Shown one piece after another: positions 8,427-16,992 of a DNA stretch of 64,000 nucleotides. Under the pieces are notes generated by a model. That model searched no databases and was not told the DNA's origin. It saw only the letters and a program-made list of their open reading frames with translations. Each line of letters starts with the position of its first letter. The stretch's first letter is position 1. Where the stretch lies: positions 1,551,001 to 1,615,000 of the forward strand of contig JADJOE010000001.1 of the NCBI GenBank assembly GCA_016713905.1, written 5' to 3'. This DNA is from Candidatus Vicinibacter proximus (GTDB taxonomy: Bacteria > Bacteroidota > Bacteroidia > Chitinophagales > Saprospiraceae). The position numbers were made by a program, and so were the translations under genes.

Positions 8427-9503
8427 ATGCATAAGACAATTAAGATTTCCAAAACCAAAGAAAGCAGACTTGCGGAAGTTGATTTCAACAACATTCCATT
8501 TGGCAAAGTGTTTGCGGATCATATTTTTGTTGCTGATTTTGATGGAAAAGAGTGGAAAAATTTTGAAATATGTCCTTTGCATAAGATACCATTTCATCCT
8601 GCTACGATGGCCTGGCATTATGGTCAAGCGATTTTTGAAGGCATGAAAGCAAGTATTTCAGATGATGGAGTTCCCCTTTTATTCAGGCCGGAGATGCATG
8701 CCAGAAGATTAAATGAGTCGGCAAAACGAATGTGCATGCCTGAATTTCCTGAGGATATATTTATAGAAGCTTTAAGCCAATTGTTGATCATCGATAAGGA
8801 TTGGATTCCGAGAGATGAGGAGAGTGCCTTGTATATAAGACCTGTTATGATGGCAACGGATGAATTTGTTGGGGTTAAATCTTCTGAAACATTTAAACTA
8901 ATGATCATGACCTTGCCTTCTGGTCCATATTACAGCAAGCCGGTTAGTTTGTTGGTAGAAGAGCATTATGTCAGAGCCTGTGATGGTGGGGTAGGAGAAG
9001 CGAAGGCAGCAGGAAACTATGGTGCAAGTCTTTATCCAACCATGTTAGCCAAGGAAAAAGGCTATGATCAGGTTATGTGGATGGATGCGAAAGAGTTCAA
9101 GTATGTTCAGGAAGTGGGTACCATGAATATCTTTTTTGTTTTAAAAGATGTAGTATTGACACCGAATCTAAGCGGTACGATTTTGAAGGGTATAACCCGA
9201 GACAGCCTTATCACATTAATGAAAGAAAAAGGGATTAAGGTAGAGGAAAGACCTGTCAGTATGGAAGAAATTTATGCTGCATACAAAGAAGGATTGTTGC
9301 TTGAGGTATTTGGTGCGGGTACTGCGGCTGTTGTTGCCAATGTTTCCAAAATTGGATATAAAGGTGAGGACATCCTTCTGAATGCGGAACACTGTGATCT
9401 TTCAAAATACCTTAAATCTACCATTAATGGTTTAAGGAAAGGTCGATTATCAGATACACATCACTGGATTCATCCAGTGGCGGAGGTTGTAGCTGTTGGT
9501 TAA
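8427..9503 (+). CDS. ilvE: branched-chain amino acid aminotransferase
   Basis: PLP-dependent class IV aminotransferase that makes or degrades leucine, isoleucine and valine with 2-oxoglutarate/glutamate. The 358 residues match the long (type II) form. The PLP lysine lies in 'GGVGEAKAAGNYGAS', followed by 'QVMWMDAKEFKYVQEVGTMN', which carries conserved active-site residues, and 'SGTILKGITRDSLI', a phosphate-binding segment. It has its own gene with no other ilv or leu genes beside it, and is divergent from the HolD-like/rdgB pair with a 78-bp intergenic space. Confidence 0.95.
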   Translation: MHKTIKISKTKESRLAEVDFNNIPFGKVFADHIFVADFDGKEWKNFEICPLHKIPFHPATMAWHYGQAIFEGMKASISDDGVPLLFRPEMHARRLNESAKRMCMPEFPEDIFIEALSQLLIIDKDWIPRDEESALYIRPVMMATDEFVGVKSSETFKLMIMTLPSGPYYSKPVSLLVEEHYVRACDGGVGEAKAAGNYGASLYPTMLAKEKGYDQVMWMDAKEFKYVQEVGTMNIFFVLKDVVLTPNLSGTILKGITRDSLITLMKEKGIKVEERPVSMEEIYAAYKEGLLLEVFGAGTAAVVANVSKIGYKGEDILLNAEHCDLSKYLKSTINGLRKGRLSDTHHWIHPVAEVVAVG

Positions 9504-9563
9504 AAATTACATTTAAAAGTTTAGATATCGTTTTCAAACGGAAGGCCTATTATTACCCATACT

Positions 9564-10685
9564 ATGTGGCAAAAGTATTATAAGTATGTTATTGGCTTTC
9601 TCTTGTGCTCCTTGGTTATTCTTGTCCTGGGATATTTTAGTGAAGTTGTAAGTTATGTATTAATCAGTTGGGTTATCAGCATGATTGGAGAACCTATCAT
9701 GAATTTTCTATTGGTCAAGTTTAAATTACTACGTTTTTCTTTTGGAAAATCTGTCTGTGCTTTATTTACCATATTTTTGATATTCTTTATTGTTGGCGGC
9801 GTATTGTATCTTTTTATTCCTATCGTCATTCAGCAAGCTGTTGTACTGTCCAAGGTTGATTTTAACAGTATCTCTTCTGCACTGCAAGAGCCCATAGAAA
9901 AAGTGAATGCCTGGTTGCGTTCTTTAGGCTTGGAGCCGGGAGCCAGTGCGGCAGATCAGGTGAAAGGGCTGGTAGGTGAATATTTTGATCCTGCGCATAT
10001 TAGTGCATTTTTTGGAACATTATTGGGGCAGGCAGGGAATATTCTGATCGGTGTTTTTTCGATTATTTTTATTTCATTTTTTTTTCTTAAAGAGCGGGGA
10101 CTTTTTACCAAGATGGTTTTGGCTTTGGTACCCACAGGTACAGAATCAAAAGTAAGAGATGTCATACAGGACATTAGTGCTTTGCTGACTAAATATTTTG
10201 GTGGTATAGTCCTGCAAATGACGATATTAATGGTTCTAATTTCCAGTTTGCTGGGATTGATAGGTATAAAGAATGCCATGTTGATCGCGTTCTTTTATGG
10301 TATCATGAACATCATACCTTACTTAGGTCCATTAATTGGCGCTGCATTTGGATGTTTGTTGACTATTTCTTCCAGTCTGGACATGAATTTTTATCAACAG
10401 ACCATTCCATTGTTGATTAAGGTTTTGTTGGTTTTTAGTATTGTTAAACTATTGGATGATTTCATTGTCCAGCCATATATTTTTTCTAAAAGAGTTCAAG
10501 CCCATCCTCTTGAAATTTTTCTTGTTATCATGATTGGTGCAAGGGTTAATGGGATCTTTGGGATGATTTTAGCAATTCCCACTTATACTATTTTCAGGGT
10601 TATTGCGAAGGTTTTTCTGAGTGAGATCAAGCTGGTTAGAAAAATAACCGAAGATCTGGAAACTGAATCATCAAAACTTGACTAA
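9564..10685 (+). CDS. AI-2E family transporter
   Basis: 373-residue polytopic membrane protein with the layout of the AI-2E/PerM family: two N-terminal hydrophobic blocks (about 8-45, 66-90), a soluble insertion (about 95-150), then five or more helices including 'GIMNIIPYLGPLIGAAFG' and the late 'LDDFIVQPYIFSKRVQAHPLEIFLVI' region (given in parts: LDDFIVQPYIFS, VQAHPLEIFLVI). Some members export the quorum signal AI-2 and others act as Na+/H+ antiporters or have unknown cargo, so the substrate is open. It is 60 bp after ilvE and 42 bp before a channel gene, all in one direction. Confidence 0.88.
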   Translation: MWQKYYKYVIGFLLCSLVILVLGYFSEVVSYVLISWVISMIGEPIMNFLLVKFKLLRFSFGKSVCALFTIFLIFFIVGGVLYLFIPIVIQQAVVLSKVDFNSISSALQEPIEKVNAWLRSLGLEPGASAADQVKGLVGEYFDPAHISAFFGTLLGQAGNILIGVFSIIFISFFFLKERGLFTKMVLALVPTGTESKVRDVIQDISALLTKYFGGIVLQMTILMVLISSLLGLIGIKNAMLIAFFYGIMNIIPYLGPLIGAAFGCLLTISSSLDMNFYQQTIPLLIKVLLVFSIVKLLDDFIVQPYIFSKRVQAHPLEIFLVIMIGARVNGIFGMILAIPTYTIFRVIAKVFLSEIKLVRKITEDLETESSKLD

Positions 10686-10727
10686 ATTGCACATCCAATT
10701 TCTTTTACTTCCTAATAATTTTCAGCC

Positions 10728-11417
10728 ATGAACCTCCTTGACGATATACAAAATTCATTTTACAATTTGATGCAATCCTTCATCATGTACATTCCGAGCC
10801 TGATCAATGCGGTTCTGATCTTATTGGTTGGTTGGGTAATTGCGAAAATTATTCAATGGGTCATTCTGCGGTTGAGTCATGCTATGGGTATAGATAATCT
10901 GGCTAAAAAATCCGGAGTGCACAGGTTTCTTGAGAAGCGTGGTGTAAAAAATGGTTTTTCAGGAATACTGTCCAGGATCTGTTTCTGGGCGATTATGTTA
11001 ATTGTATTGGTGAACTTTTTTAATCATTTGGGACTTGAGCTCGTTTCGGATTTATTGAATCAGTTATTGATGTTCATTCCGAATGTCCTCATCTCCTGTG
11101 TGCTGATTATTATAGGGTTTTATCTTGCTGAATTTGTCAGTAGCCTTGTATTTAGTAGTCTTGAAGAAAGTAATTTTGAAAACCCTGATCTAATAGGGAA
11201 GTTGGTTTTTTACAGTATTGCATTTTTTACGGTAGCTATTGCACTTACGCAAATGGGCATTGGGGAAACCATAATTACCAATATTGTAAGTATTTTCTTT
11301 GGAACCATTGGGCTGGCATTGGCGATATCCTTTGGGCTAGGAGGTAAAACCTGGGCAGAAGACATCATTAAGAGGTACTTTTACGCCGATCCAAAAGACC
11401 CGGACCAAGAGTCTTAA
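10728..11417 (+). CDS. small-conductance mechanosensitive channel-like protein
   Basis: 229 residues with four to five transmembrane helices (about 20-42, 80-105, 117-140, 160-180, 185-205). It has two TM_helix (PF05552-like) repeats: 'IPSLINAVLILLVGWVIAKI' and 'IPNVLISCVLIIIGFYLAEF'. The C-terminal part 'FFGTIGLALAISFGLGGKTW' is the glycine/alanine pore helix seen in MscS relatives of the CmpX type. The MscS cytoplasmic beta domain is missing, as is usual for this short subfamily. Likely a membrane stress protein; role inferred. Confidence 0.8.
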   Translation: MNLLDDIQNSFYNLMQSFIMYIPSLINAVLILLVGWVIAKIIQWVILRLSHAMGIDNLAKKSGVHRFLEKRGVKNGFSGILSRICFWAIMLIVLVNFFNHLGLELVSDLLNQLLMFIPNVLISCVLIIIGFYLAEFVSSLVFSSLEESNFENPDLIGKLVFYSIAFFTVAIALTQMGIGETIITNIVSIFFGTIGLALAISFGLGGKTWAEDIIKRYFYADPKDPDQES

Positions 11418-11443
11418 TTTGGGTTTAGGAGAAGGACGAGGGA

Positions 11444-11827
11444 TTATTCAGCAGCTATTTCGGTATGCTTGAATTCCAATAAAATTTCAAAAGGGATAAT
11501 CCTAAGTACGTCTTTATTGCAGGATTCTAAAATAACCGAAGGGGCCATACCCGCTTCATAAGCTTCAACCCATCTTAATGCACACAAACACCAACGGTCA
11601 CCTGGCCTTACCCCACTAAAGGAGAACTCTGGTCTAGGGGTGCTCAGGTCGTTTCCTTTTTGTTTAGAAAAATCAAGAAATTCCTTTGAAGCTACGATAC
11701 AAACAGTATGCATTCCCAAATCTTCCTCACCCGTTGTGCAACAACCATCACGATAAAACCCTGTCAAAGGTGAAATACTGCAGGTCATTAAAGGATTTCC
11801 AAATACATTTTTAGGTTCGAGCTCCAT
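11444..11827 (-). CDS. DUF2237 family protein
   Basis: 127-residue soluble protein with the family signature from end to end: 'NVFGNPLMTCSISPLTGFYRDG', given in parts as NVFGNPLMTC and SPLTGFYRDGCC, then 'DLGMHTVC', 'NDLSTPRPEF' and 'GDRWCLCALRWVEA'. Conserved Cys and Asp residues suggest a metal or small-ligand site, but no activity is established. Convergent with the channel gene and divergent from the OmpA gene. Confidence 0.9.
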   Translation of the reverse strand: MELEPKNVFGNPLMTCSISPLTGFYRDGCCTTGEEDLGMHTVCIVASKEFLDFSKQKGNDLSTPRPEFSFSGVRPGDRWCLCALRWVEAYEAGMAPSVILESCNKDVLRIIPFEILLEFKHTEIAAE

Positions 11828-11919
11828 GTCTTGTATAATATTATTAAATTAAATTACAATATATCAATAATTTTGCGTTCTATTTGTTGTGGTTTAATCA
11901 ATTAAATTGAAATTAACTT

Positions 11920-12813
11920 ATGAAATTATTTTACTATTTAGTTTGTATTTCTTTGTTTACCGGCTCTTGTGTGAGTTCCAAAAAATATAAAAACTTACAA
12001 GCAGAGCAGGAAGAATTAAAATCTGCACTTCAAAAATGCAAGGAATCCGTTGCAGAATGTCAGTCGTCCAAGGAAGATATTGTGCTAGAATACAAAACAA
12101 GGATTAATGATATAAGTAATGCCAATTCAGCCAAGGATGGTAAAATCAAGGGGCTCGAAGAGCAAATGGAGTATTTGAAGAAAAATAATAACAATCTTTT
12201 GGATAGATTATCTGATTTGTCTGTGGTGAGTAAGGCCGGTGCAGAAAGTATCAAAAAATCACTGGATGCAATGAATGAAAAAGACAAATACATCAAAGAT
12301 CTTACTTCATCTATGTCAAAAAAGGATTCCACCAATTTAGCTTTGGTGATGAATTTGAAAAGGTCACTCAGTGATGTAAATTCCGATGATGTGAATATTG
12401 AAGTTAAGAAGGGAGTTGTATATATTTCTTTATCAGATAAAATGCTATTCAGGAGTGGAAGTGCGGTAATCAATGAACAGGCAGGCAGCGTATTAGAGAA
12501 AATAGCAAAAGTGGTGAATGACCATAAAGAGCTCGACATTCTCGTAGAGGGGCATACCGATGATGTTCCTATTAATACGGATTGCATTGCAGACAATTGG
12601 GACTTGAGTGCTAAAAGGGCTACTTCTGTGGTTCGTCTTTTACAAAAGAAATATAATGTAGATCCTTCCAGGATGACGGCAGGTGGTAGATCTGAATATA
12701 GCCCTAAGTCAATTAATGCATCTTTAGAGGGAAAGAAGGCTAATAGGAGAACAGAGATAATTATACTCCCTAAATTGGATCAGTTTTTTAAATTAAATGA
12801 ACCAATAAAGTAA
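11920..12813 (+). CDS. OmpA family peptidoglycan-binding lipoprotein
   Basis: 297 residues. The signal peptide ends at 'LFTGSCVSS' with a lipidation Cys. A long helical, probably coiled-coil region (about 20-140) precedes a C-terminal OmpA/MotB domain (about 160-285) with 'RSGSAVINEQAGSVLEKIAK', 'VEGHTDDVPI' and 'NWDLSAKRATSVVRLL', including the Asp and Arg residues that bind diaminopimelate in peptidoglycan. The predicted role is to tether the outer membrane to the wall. It has no barrel, so it resembles Pal-like tethers more than OmpA itself. Confidence 0.9.
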   Translation: MKLFYYLVCISLFTGSCVSSKKYKNLQAEQEELKSALQKCKESVAECQSSKEDIVLEYKTRINDISNANSAKDGKIKGLEEQMEYLKKNNNNLLDRLSDLSVVSKAGAESIKKSLDAMNEKDKYIKDLTSSMSKKDSTNLALVMNLKRSLSDVNSDDVNIEVKKGVVYISLSDKMLFRSGSAVINEQAGSVLEKIAKVVNDHKELDILVEGHTDDVPINTDCIADNWDLSAKRATSVVRLLQKKYNVDPSRMTAGGRSEYSPKSINASLEGKKANRRTEIIILPKLDQFFKLNEPIK

Positions 12814-12847
12814 GAAAGCAATCTTGCAGATTTCCAAAAACTATGAA

Positions 12848-13879
12848 TTATTGCTCAGAAAATTCCTGTTTTCTCAAGAATTTTTCATCGGTTAAAGTAT
12901 GGAGGAACAGGATGATTTTTTTTTGTTGGTCTAAATTTATTTGGAGTCCCGGTTTGTTATGCACCACTAAATTTGAATCCAGAGTAGGAGATGCACTTAT
13001 TCCGGTGGTGTAATGATTGAGTACATCTTCCAATGAATTTAGAGAGCCATCGTGCATGTAAGGAGCTGTTTTTGCAATATTTCTTAAACTGGGAACTTTG
13101 AATTTTCCTAGATCATTTGGAAGAAGAGATATTTCATATCTGCCTTTATCCTCCTGATGATTAGAAATCATTCCATTGTTTCTAAAACTAAAATCACTAA
13201 ATAGCTCTCCGCTATGGCAGCTTGCGCAATGTTTATCAAACAATGCCTTTCCTTCCTTTTCTTCCAGGCTGAGTGAAGGTCCTTCAGCTCTCATAGCAAG
13301 ATCATATTTGCTGTCTGCTGAAATGAGTAGTGCCATAAATTGAGTCATCGCCTGAAGAAATCTGGTTGAGTTTATAGTGGTGTCTCCAAAAGCACTTTCA
13401 AACATTATTGGATATTCTTTATGTAATCTCAATTTATTTAAAACATTAGGTAATGTTTCATCCATTTCAACAGGATTTTGAATTGGATTTATTGAAATCA
13501 GGTCAATGTGAGCTACTCCGCCATCCCAAAAAAAACTATTCTGCCAAAGTAAATTTTGAACCGGAAGCGCATTCCTTCTGCCAAGCAAATCATTTATTCC
13601 GTGGCTAACATCATGTCCGTGATGTGTAAATGCAGAGCCTTGATTATGACAACTTCCGCAAGAAATTGTATTGTCTTTTGATAGTAAAGGGTCATAGAAT
13701 AATTTTCTGCCAAGTTCAAAACCAGCTTTGGTGATATTTAAGTCTTCAATTTTTTGAACAGGAGCAGGAAAATTGGATGGAATCTTTAATCCTAGCCATT
13801 CAGGTTCATTATTTTTTTGGCAAGAGATCAGCAATGAAATAAAAAGAAGGCAGCTCATAAAAAGTCTCATAAAATTCAT
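12848..13879 (-). CDS. dihaem cytochrome c peroxidase / MauG-MbnH-like lipoprotein
   Basis: 343 residues with a lipoprotein signal ('LLISCQKN', Cys20) and two c-type haem sites, CGSCH (74-78) and CASCH (218-222). It also has family motifs 'LGRKLFYDPLLS', 'NPIQNPVEM' and 'PYMHDGSLNSLEDVL'. Members either reduce hydrogen peroxide in the periplasm or, as MauG and MbnH, use a high-valent haem state to modify a partner protein. The gene directly upstream in the operon encodes MbnP, the known partner of MbnH, so a post-translational role on MbnP is more likely here than plain peroxidase activity. A terminator-like hairpin separates it from mbnP. Confidence 0.87.
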   Translation of the reverse strand: MNFMRLFMSCLLFISLLISCQKNNEPEWLGLKIPSNFPAPVQKIEDLNITKAGFELGRKLFYDPLLSKDNTISCGSCHNQGSAFTHHGHDVSHGINDLLGRRNALPVQNLLWQNSFFWDGGVAHIDLISINPIQNPVEMDETLPNVLNKLRLHKEYPIMFESAFGDTTINSTRFLQAMTQFMALLISADSKYDLAMRAEGPSLSLEEKEGKALFDKHCASCHSGELFSDFSFRNNGMISNHQEDKGRYEISLLPNDLGKFKVPSLRNIAKTAPYMHDGSLNSLEDVLNHYTTGISASPTLDSNLVVHNKPGLQINLDQQKKIILFLHTLTDEKFLRKQEFSEQ

Positions 13880-13891
13880 TTAAAATAAAAC

Positions 13892-13918
13892 AAGGAGGAC
13901 GATTTAAGTCCTCCTTGC
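13892..13918 (-). terminator. terminator/attenuator between mbnP and the dihaem peroxidase gene
   Basis: Perfect 10-bp stem CAAGGAGGAC / GTCCTCCTTG with a 7-base loop; on the minus strand it is followed by TTTTATTTT. It sits just past the mbnP stop and before the peroxidase start, so it could lower expression of the downstream gene. Confidence 0.7.
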
Positions 13919-13928
13919 CGGATAGAAA

Positions 13929-14753
13929 TTAATTATGAATATGATCCAAAGTAAACATGTCTGCAAAGTTGTTAGCAATGATTGATGAATATGGGTTCAC
14001 CATAACCGTTGGATATTGAGCTACACTTACAGTTGTTGGAGTTTTAAACATTTCCATGATATCCACTTTAAGGTGAAAGTTTGGAGATATATTGCTTCTT
14101 ACGGTTGCAACATCACCATGGTGATCATGGATGGATACGGATTTAATATTGTTTATGGTAGGGGAATTCAGGCCACCAAATAAGCCAATGTGGTATCTGA
14201 ATCTTCTTGTATTGGAGTTTGTATCCAATGGGGCCTGTGGAGATGTTCCTTCTGCTTTTACAAAAATATATCCACTGTTCCAGGCCCAATACATACCTGC
14301 TGCTTCTCCGGCAGGGTCAAGAGCTCCAATGCGTTCTGAAGCAGGGCTAACACTTTTAAGACTATCCACACCAATGATAAATCTAAGTTCTTTGTAGTCT
14401 CCGGCAGGAATGTTGTTTAAACTGATTTCGGGGTTAGATCCGCCGTCTTCCTTAATTAAAAAGTAACAGCTGTCTTTAGGTACCACATAAATGCTGCCAT
14501 CATTTCTCACCAAGGAGAAATTGCTTACGAAATAATTGAAAGTGGAAAAATTCATGGTTTCACCATTTTCATTTATATAATCCTTGTTTAGTAAAAGTGG
14601 ATTTCCATTTGCGCGGTTGTCGAATTCAACAGTTACAGTCCCGGTTCCAACAATATTATCTTCTGATTTATCACAAGAGGTAATAGTTGAGAAGAGCAAA
14701 ATTGAAGAAATAAAAAATATGGATTGAAATATTTTTGTTTTATAAGTTTTCAT
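13929..14753 (-). CDS. MbnP family copper-binding lipoprotein
   Basis: 274 residues. Signal peptide with lipobox 'TITSCDKS' (Cys27), then one MbnP domain: 'VEFDNRANGNPLLLNKDYI', 'GETMNFSTFNYFVSNFSL', 'AGMYWAWNSGYIFVKAEG' and 'RFRYHIGLFGG'. In characterised MbnP a tryptophan is oxidised to kynurenine by the dihaem enzyme MbnH and then helps bind copper; candidate residues here are Trp156 and Trp158. His188, the His209/211/212 cluster and the C-terminal 'DHIHN' could supply ligands. No methanobactin precursor gene is visible nearby, so this is the stand-alone type of copper-handling pair. Confidence 0.88.
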   Translation of the reverse strand: MKTYKTKIFQSIFFISSILLFSTITSCDKSEDNIVGTGTVTVEFDNRANGNPLLLNKDYINENGETMNFSTFNYFVSNFSLVRNDGSIYVVPKDSCYFLIKEDGGSNPEISLNNIPAGDYKELRFIIGVDSLKSVSPASERIGALDPAGEAAGMYWAWNSGYIFVKAEGTSPQAPLDTNSNTRRFRYHIGLFGGLNSPTINNIKSVSIHDHHGDVATVRSNISPNFHLKVDIMEMFKTPTTVSVAQYPTVMVNPYSSIIANNFADMFTLDHIHN

Positions 14754-14771
14754 GATTTAATGTTTAAAAAA

Positions 14772-15662
14772 TTAATTGTTAAATAAATAAATAAATTGTG
14801 CATTTATCCGGGGATAAGCACGAGTTTGACCTTGATTAAGAGATTGTGTGATTGGGGTTTGCACGTTTAATCCGAATGAATAATTATTATTTAGAAATAA
14901 ATTTATTCCGGCATTGGCCCAAAGGATATTTCCTCCTGTAAATTCCACATGGATATTTTTCTTTGTATCTACTTCTCCGTTCTCGATATCCACTCCCAAT
15001 TGTGGAACCAGACTATATCCGGTTTTGTTCCACCAATGCAATATCTTAATGGAAGATGTAAGTCGATTTCCGAATTTATACTGTTTGTTGTTTTCAGTAT
15101 TTAGACGGCCACTTAGATCAAGTGTAGCGCCCCAGTTATTCTTACGGATAAGATAATTCACATTAGCGACAAAGTCAAAAGTGCCTGTTCCGGGTTGCAA
15201 TCCCGGAGGTAAGGTATTTTGATTTTTAATTAGATTACTATTGCCCACAGGAAATTTAACTCCTCCACCAATGATAAGATTTTGATTAAGATTAGATTTT
15301 TTGGATTTGAGGACAATCCAATGAGTCATTAACATTGCATCACCGATGTTTGACGTATTTATACTTTCTGAGCCTTCTTTTCTTGAAAGAATGTGGAAGG
15401 GAAGGATTGCCGTAAACATGATTTTTGATTTAAGAATATACCGCCCCCATATTTCACTTGTAAATAAAATATCAGAGCCAGAAATACTTTCATCCGGATG
15501 CGTTGAGTGGTACCTAGAATAGTTTGTCCGCAAACCGATCAAATGGTATCTGTTATCCGGTAAAATGCTTAGGTAATTACCCTGAGAAGTACAGCCACAT
15601 ATATCACAAGCTTTGACTATCTGTATGGTAGATAGCAAAACGATAAAAATCGCAATGCGCAT
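14772..15662 (-). CDS. outer-membrane beta-barrel protein with N-terminal CDICGC motif
   Basis: 296 residues. A signal peptide (1-18) is followed at once by CDICGC (Cys19, 22, 24), a compact cysteine motif that could bind copper. The rest alternates hydrophobic and polar residues with many aromatic strand ends and a C-terminal 'FIYLFNN', typical of a small barrel; it resembles the 'transporter' barrels often found beside MbnP in Bacteroidota. It lies 18 bp upstream of mbnP in the same direction. The proposed role, letting copper or small molecules cross the outer membrane, is inferred from context. Confidence 0.7.
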   Translation of the reverse strand: MRIAIFIVLLSTIQIVKACDICGCTSQGNYLSILPDNRYHLIGLRTNYSRYHSTHPDESISGSDILFTSEIWGRYILKSKIMFTAILPFHILSRKEGSESINTSNIGDAMLMTHWIVLKSKKSNLNQNLIIGGGVKFPVGNSNLIKNQNTLPPGLQPGTGTFDFVANVNYLIRKNNWGATLDLSGRLNTENNKQYKFGNRLTSSIKILHWWNKTGYSLVPQLGVDIENGEVDTKKNIHVEFTGGNILWANAGINLFLNNNYSFGLNVQTPITQSLNQGQTRAYPRINAQFIYLFNN

Positions 15663-15788
15663 TTTATTAAATTTAAAAATGAAAAATTGAGAACAATAAT
15701 CGAAATTCCGACTTAGCGAGATGCCATTTCAAACCGGAACAATAATCATTGCCGATGTATCCAAGATAAGAATACCCTGGTCTTTAAA

Positions 15789-16184
15789 TTAAACTTTAAG
15801 GATGGAAGGGGGGTGAAAAATATCCATATAGTGACTGGATCGATGTTCTTCCATGTAGCCAAAGTTGCGTACAAGGCCGTATGCATTCCAAAAGACCATC
15901 TCATCAAAATGAACCGATTCAATGGTCTCAAAGGGTGATAAATCCGATTCTGACCATTTACCCGAACTTTTGTCTGTCAATGGAACATTTTCCTGATCGT
16001 ATAACTTCAACAACACGGACAAACGGCATTTGCCGTTACATTTTTTCTCTGTCTTAAATTTATTGATACAATACCTGGCCGTAATCTCTGCTCTGTTCAT
16101 ATCCCAACTGATAAAGGTTCCTAATTTAAATAAACCAGGCAGTAAGAGGGTAAGCAATAAACCGAAAACAACAACAGTCTTCAT
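15789..16184 (-). CDS. small membrane-anchored Cys-motif protein of a copper-type operon
   Basis: 131 residues, one N-terminal hydrophobic segment (about 4-25), then 'ARYCINKFKTEKKCNGKC' with Cys39, Cys49 and Cys53, and a charged tail. Small proteins with a hydrophobic start followed by this CINK...CNGKC pattern occur near metal-related outer-membrane genes in Bacteroidota; no function is established. It is the first gene of a minus-strand group of four (this gene, CDICGC barrel, MbnP, dihaem peroxidase), although 126 bp separates it from the second. Confidence 0.65.
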   Translation of the reverse strand: MKTVVVFGLLLTLLLPGLFKLGTFISWDMNRAEITARYCINKFKTEKKCNGKCRLSVLLKLYDQENVPLTDKSSGKWSESDLSPFETIESVHFDEMVFWNAYGLVRNFGYMEEHRSSHYMDIFHPPSILKV

Positions 16185-16311
16185 ATGTCAGCGACAAAAG
16201 TAAGGAAATCGGTAAAAATCCTAATGATTATTGTCAATACTATATAAGACTTTCATCATTTCTCTAAATAATTTGCTTTGTGATTGTTGTTTAGAATTAT
16301 AGCGGAATGAA

Positions 16312-16761
16312 TTATTTATTTGTCCATTCATAATAATTATGGTCCTGATCCAAATTAAATCCCGTCTTAATGTATAGATTATTTCCTATAAAATTTGTTT
16401 TCGCAGTTTCCAATGTTAAGGCGCATGCCCCAGTGTCCAAACATAGTTTCTTTGCTGCATCGATTAGCATTACCGATACTCCTTTGCCACGATGAATATC
16501 CTCCACATAAAGATCATTTAACAACCAAAGTCTTTTCATTCTGGTGGAAGAAAAAAGGGGATATAATTGGGTGAATCCAATTGCGGTTCCGGATGATGTA
16601 AGTGCCAAGAATATCTCAGATTCATTTTTGGTCATTCTGTCTTTTAAGAATTTCTGAGCTTCTTCAATATCAGATGGATAATTATAGAAAATTCTATATG
16701 CATCAAAAAGTGGGGATATCCTGTCAAGATCAGATAATTCAGCTTTTTTTATATTATACAT
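16312..16761 (-). CDS. GNAT family N-acetyltransferase
   Basis: 149 residues forming one GNAT domain that moves an acetyl group from acetyl-CoA to an amine. Visible motifs: the N-terminal 'MYNIKKAELSDLDRISPLF' strand-helix, 'GTAIGFTQLYPLFSS' and 'LNDLYVEDIHRGKGVSVMLI', which contains the acetyl-CoA pyrophosphate loop (R-G-K-G-V), then 'ALTLETAKTNFIGNNLYIK'. It is close to the RimI-like single-domain enzymes; the substrate is unknown. Stand-alone. Confidence 0.88.
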   Translation of the reverse strand: MYNIKKAELSDLDRISPLFDAYRIFYNYPSDIEEAQKFLKDRMTKNESEIFLALTSSGTAIGFTQLYPLFSSTRMKRLWLLNDLYVEDIHRGKGVSVMLIDAAKKLCLDTGACALTLETAKTNFIGNNLYIKTGFNLDQDHNYYEWTNK

Positions 16762-16992
16762 CTATTATGTTTTTATTAATTATACAGATATGTATTGAGT
16801 AGACACCATTTTCAAATAGAATGGTTTGCTTCTAGATTTTTTATTTTAAAGGAGAAATTCAACAATAATTTTTTGATTTGCTATTTGTATTTATACGAAT
16901 TCCATACACCAGGAATGGTCAGAAAATCTCTCTGGTCTGAATTTCTGGATATTTTGTTAAGCTAATTATGGATCTCAAATTATATTATCCAT

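Noticed and set aside
15746..15931. Short minus-strand frame overlapping the Cys-motif protein gene
   Set aside because: It lies out of frame within the better supported gene at 15789-16184.
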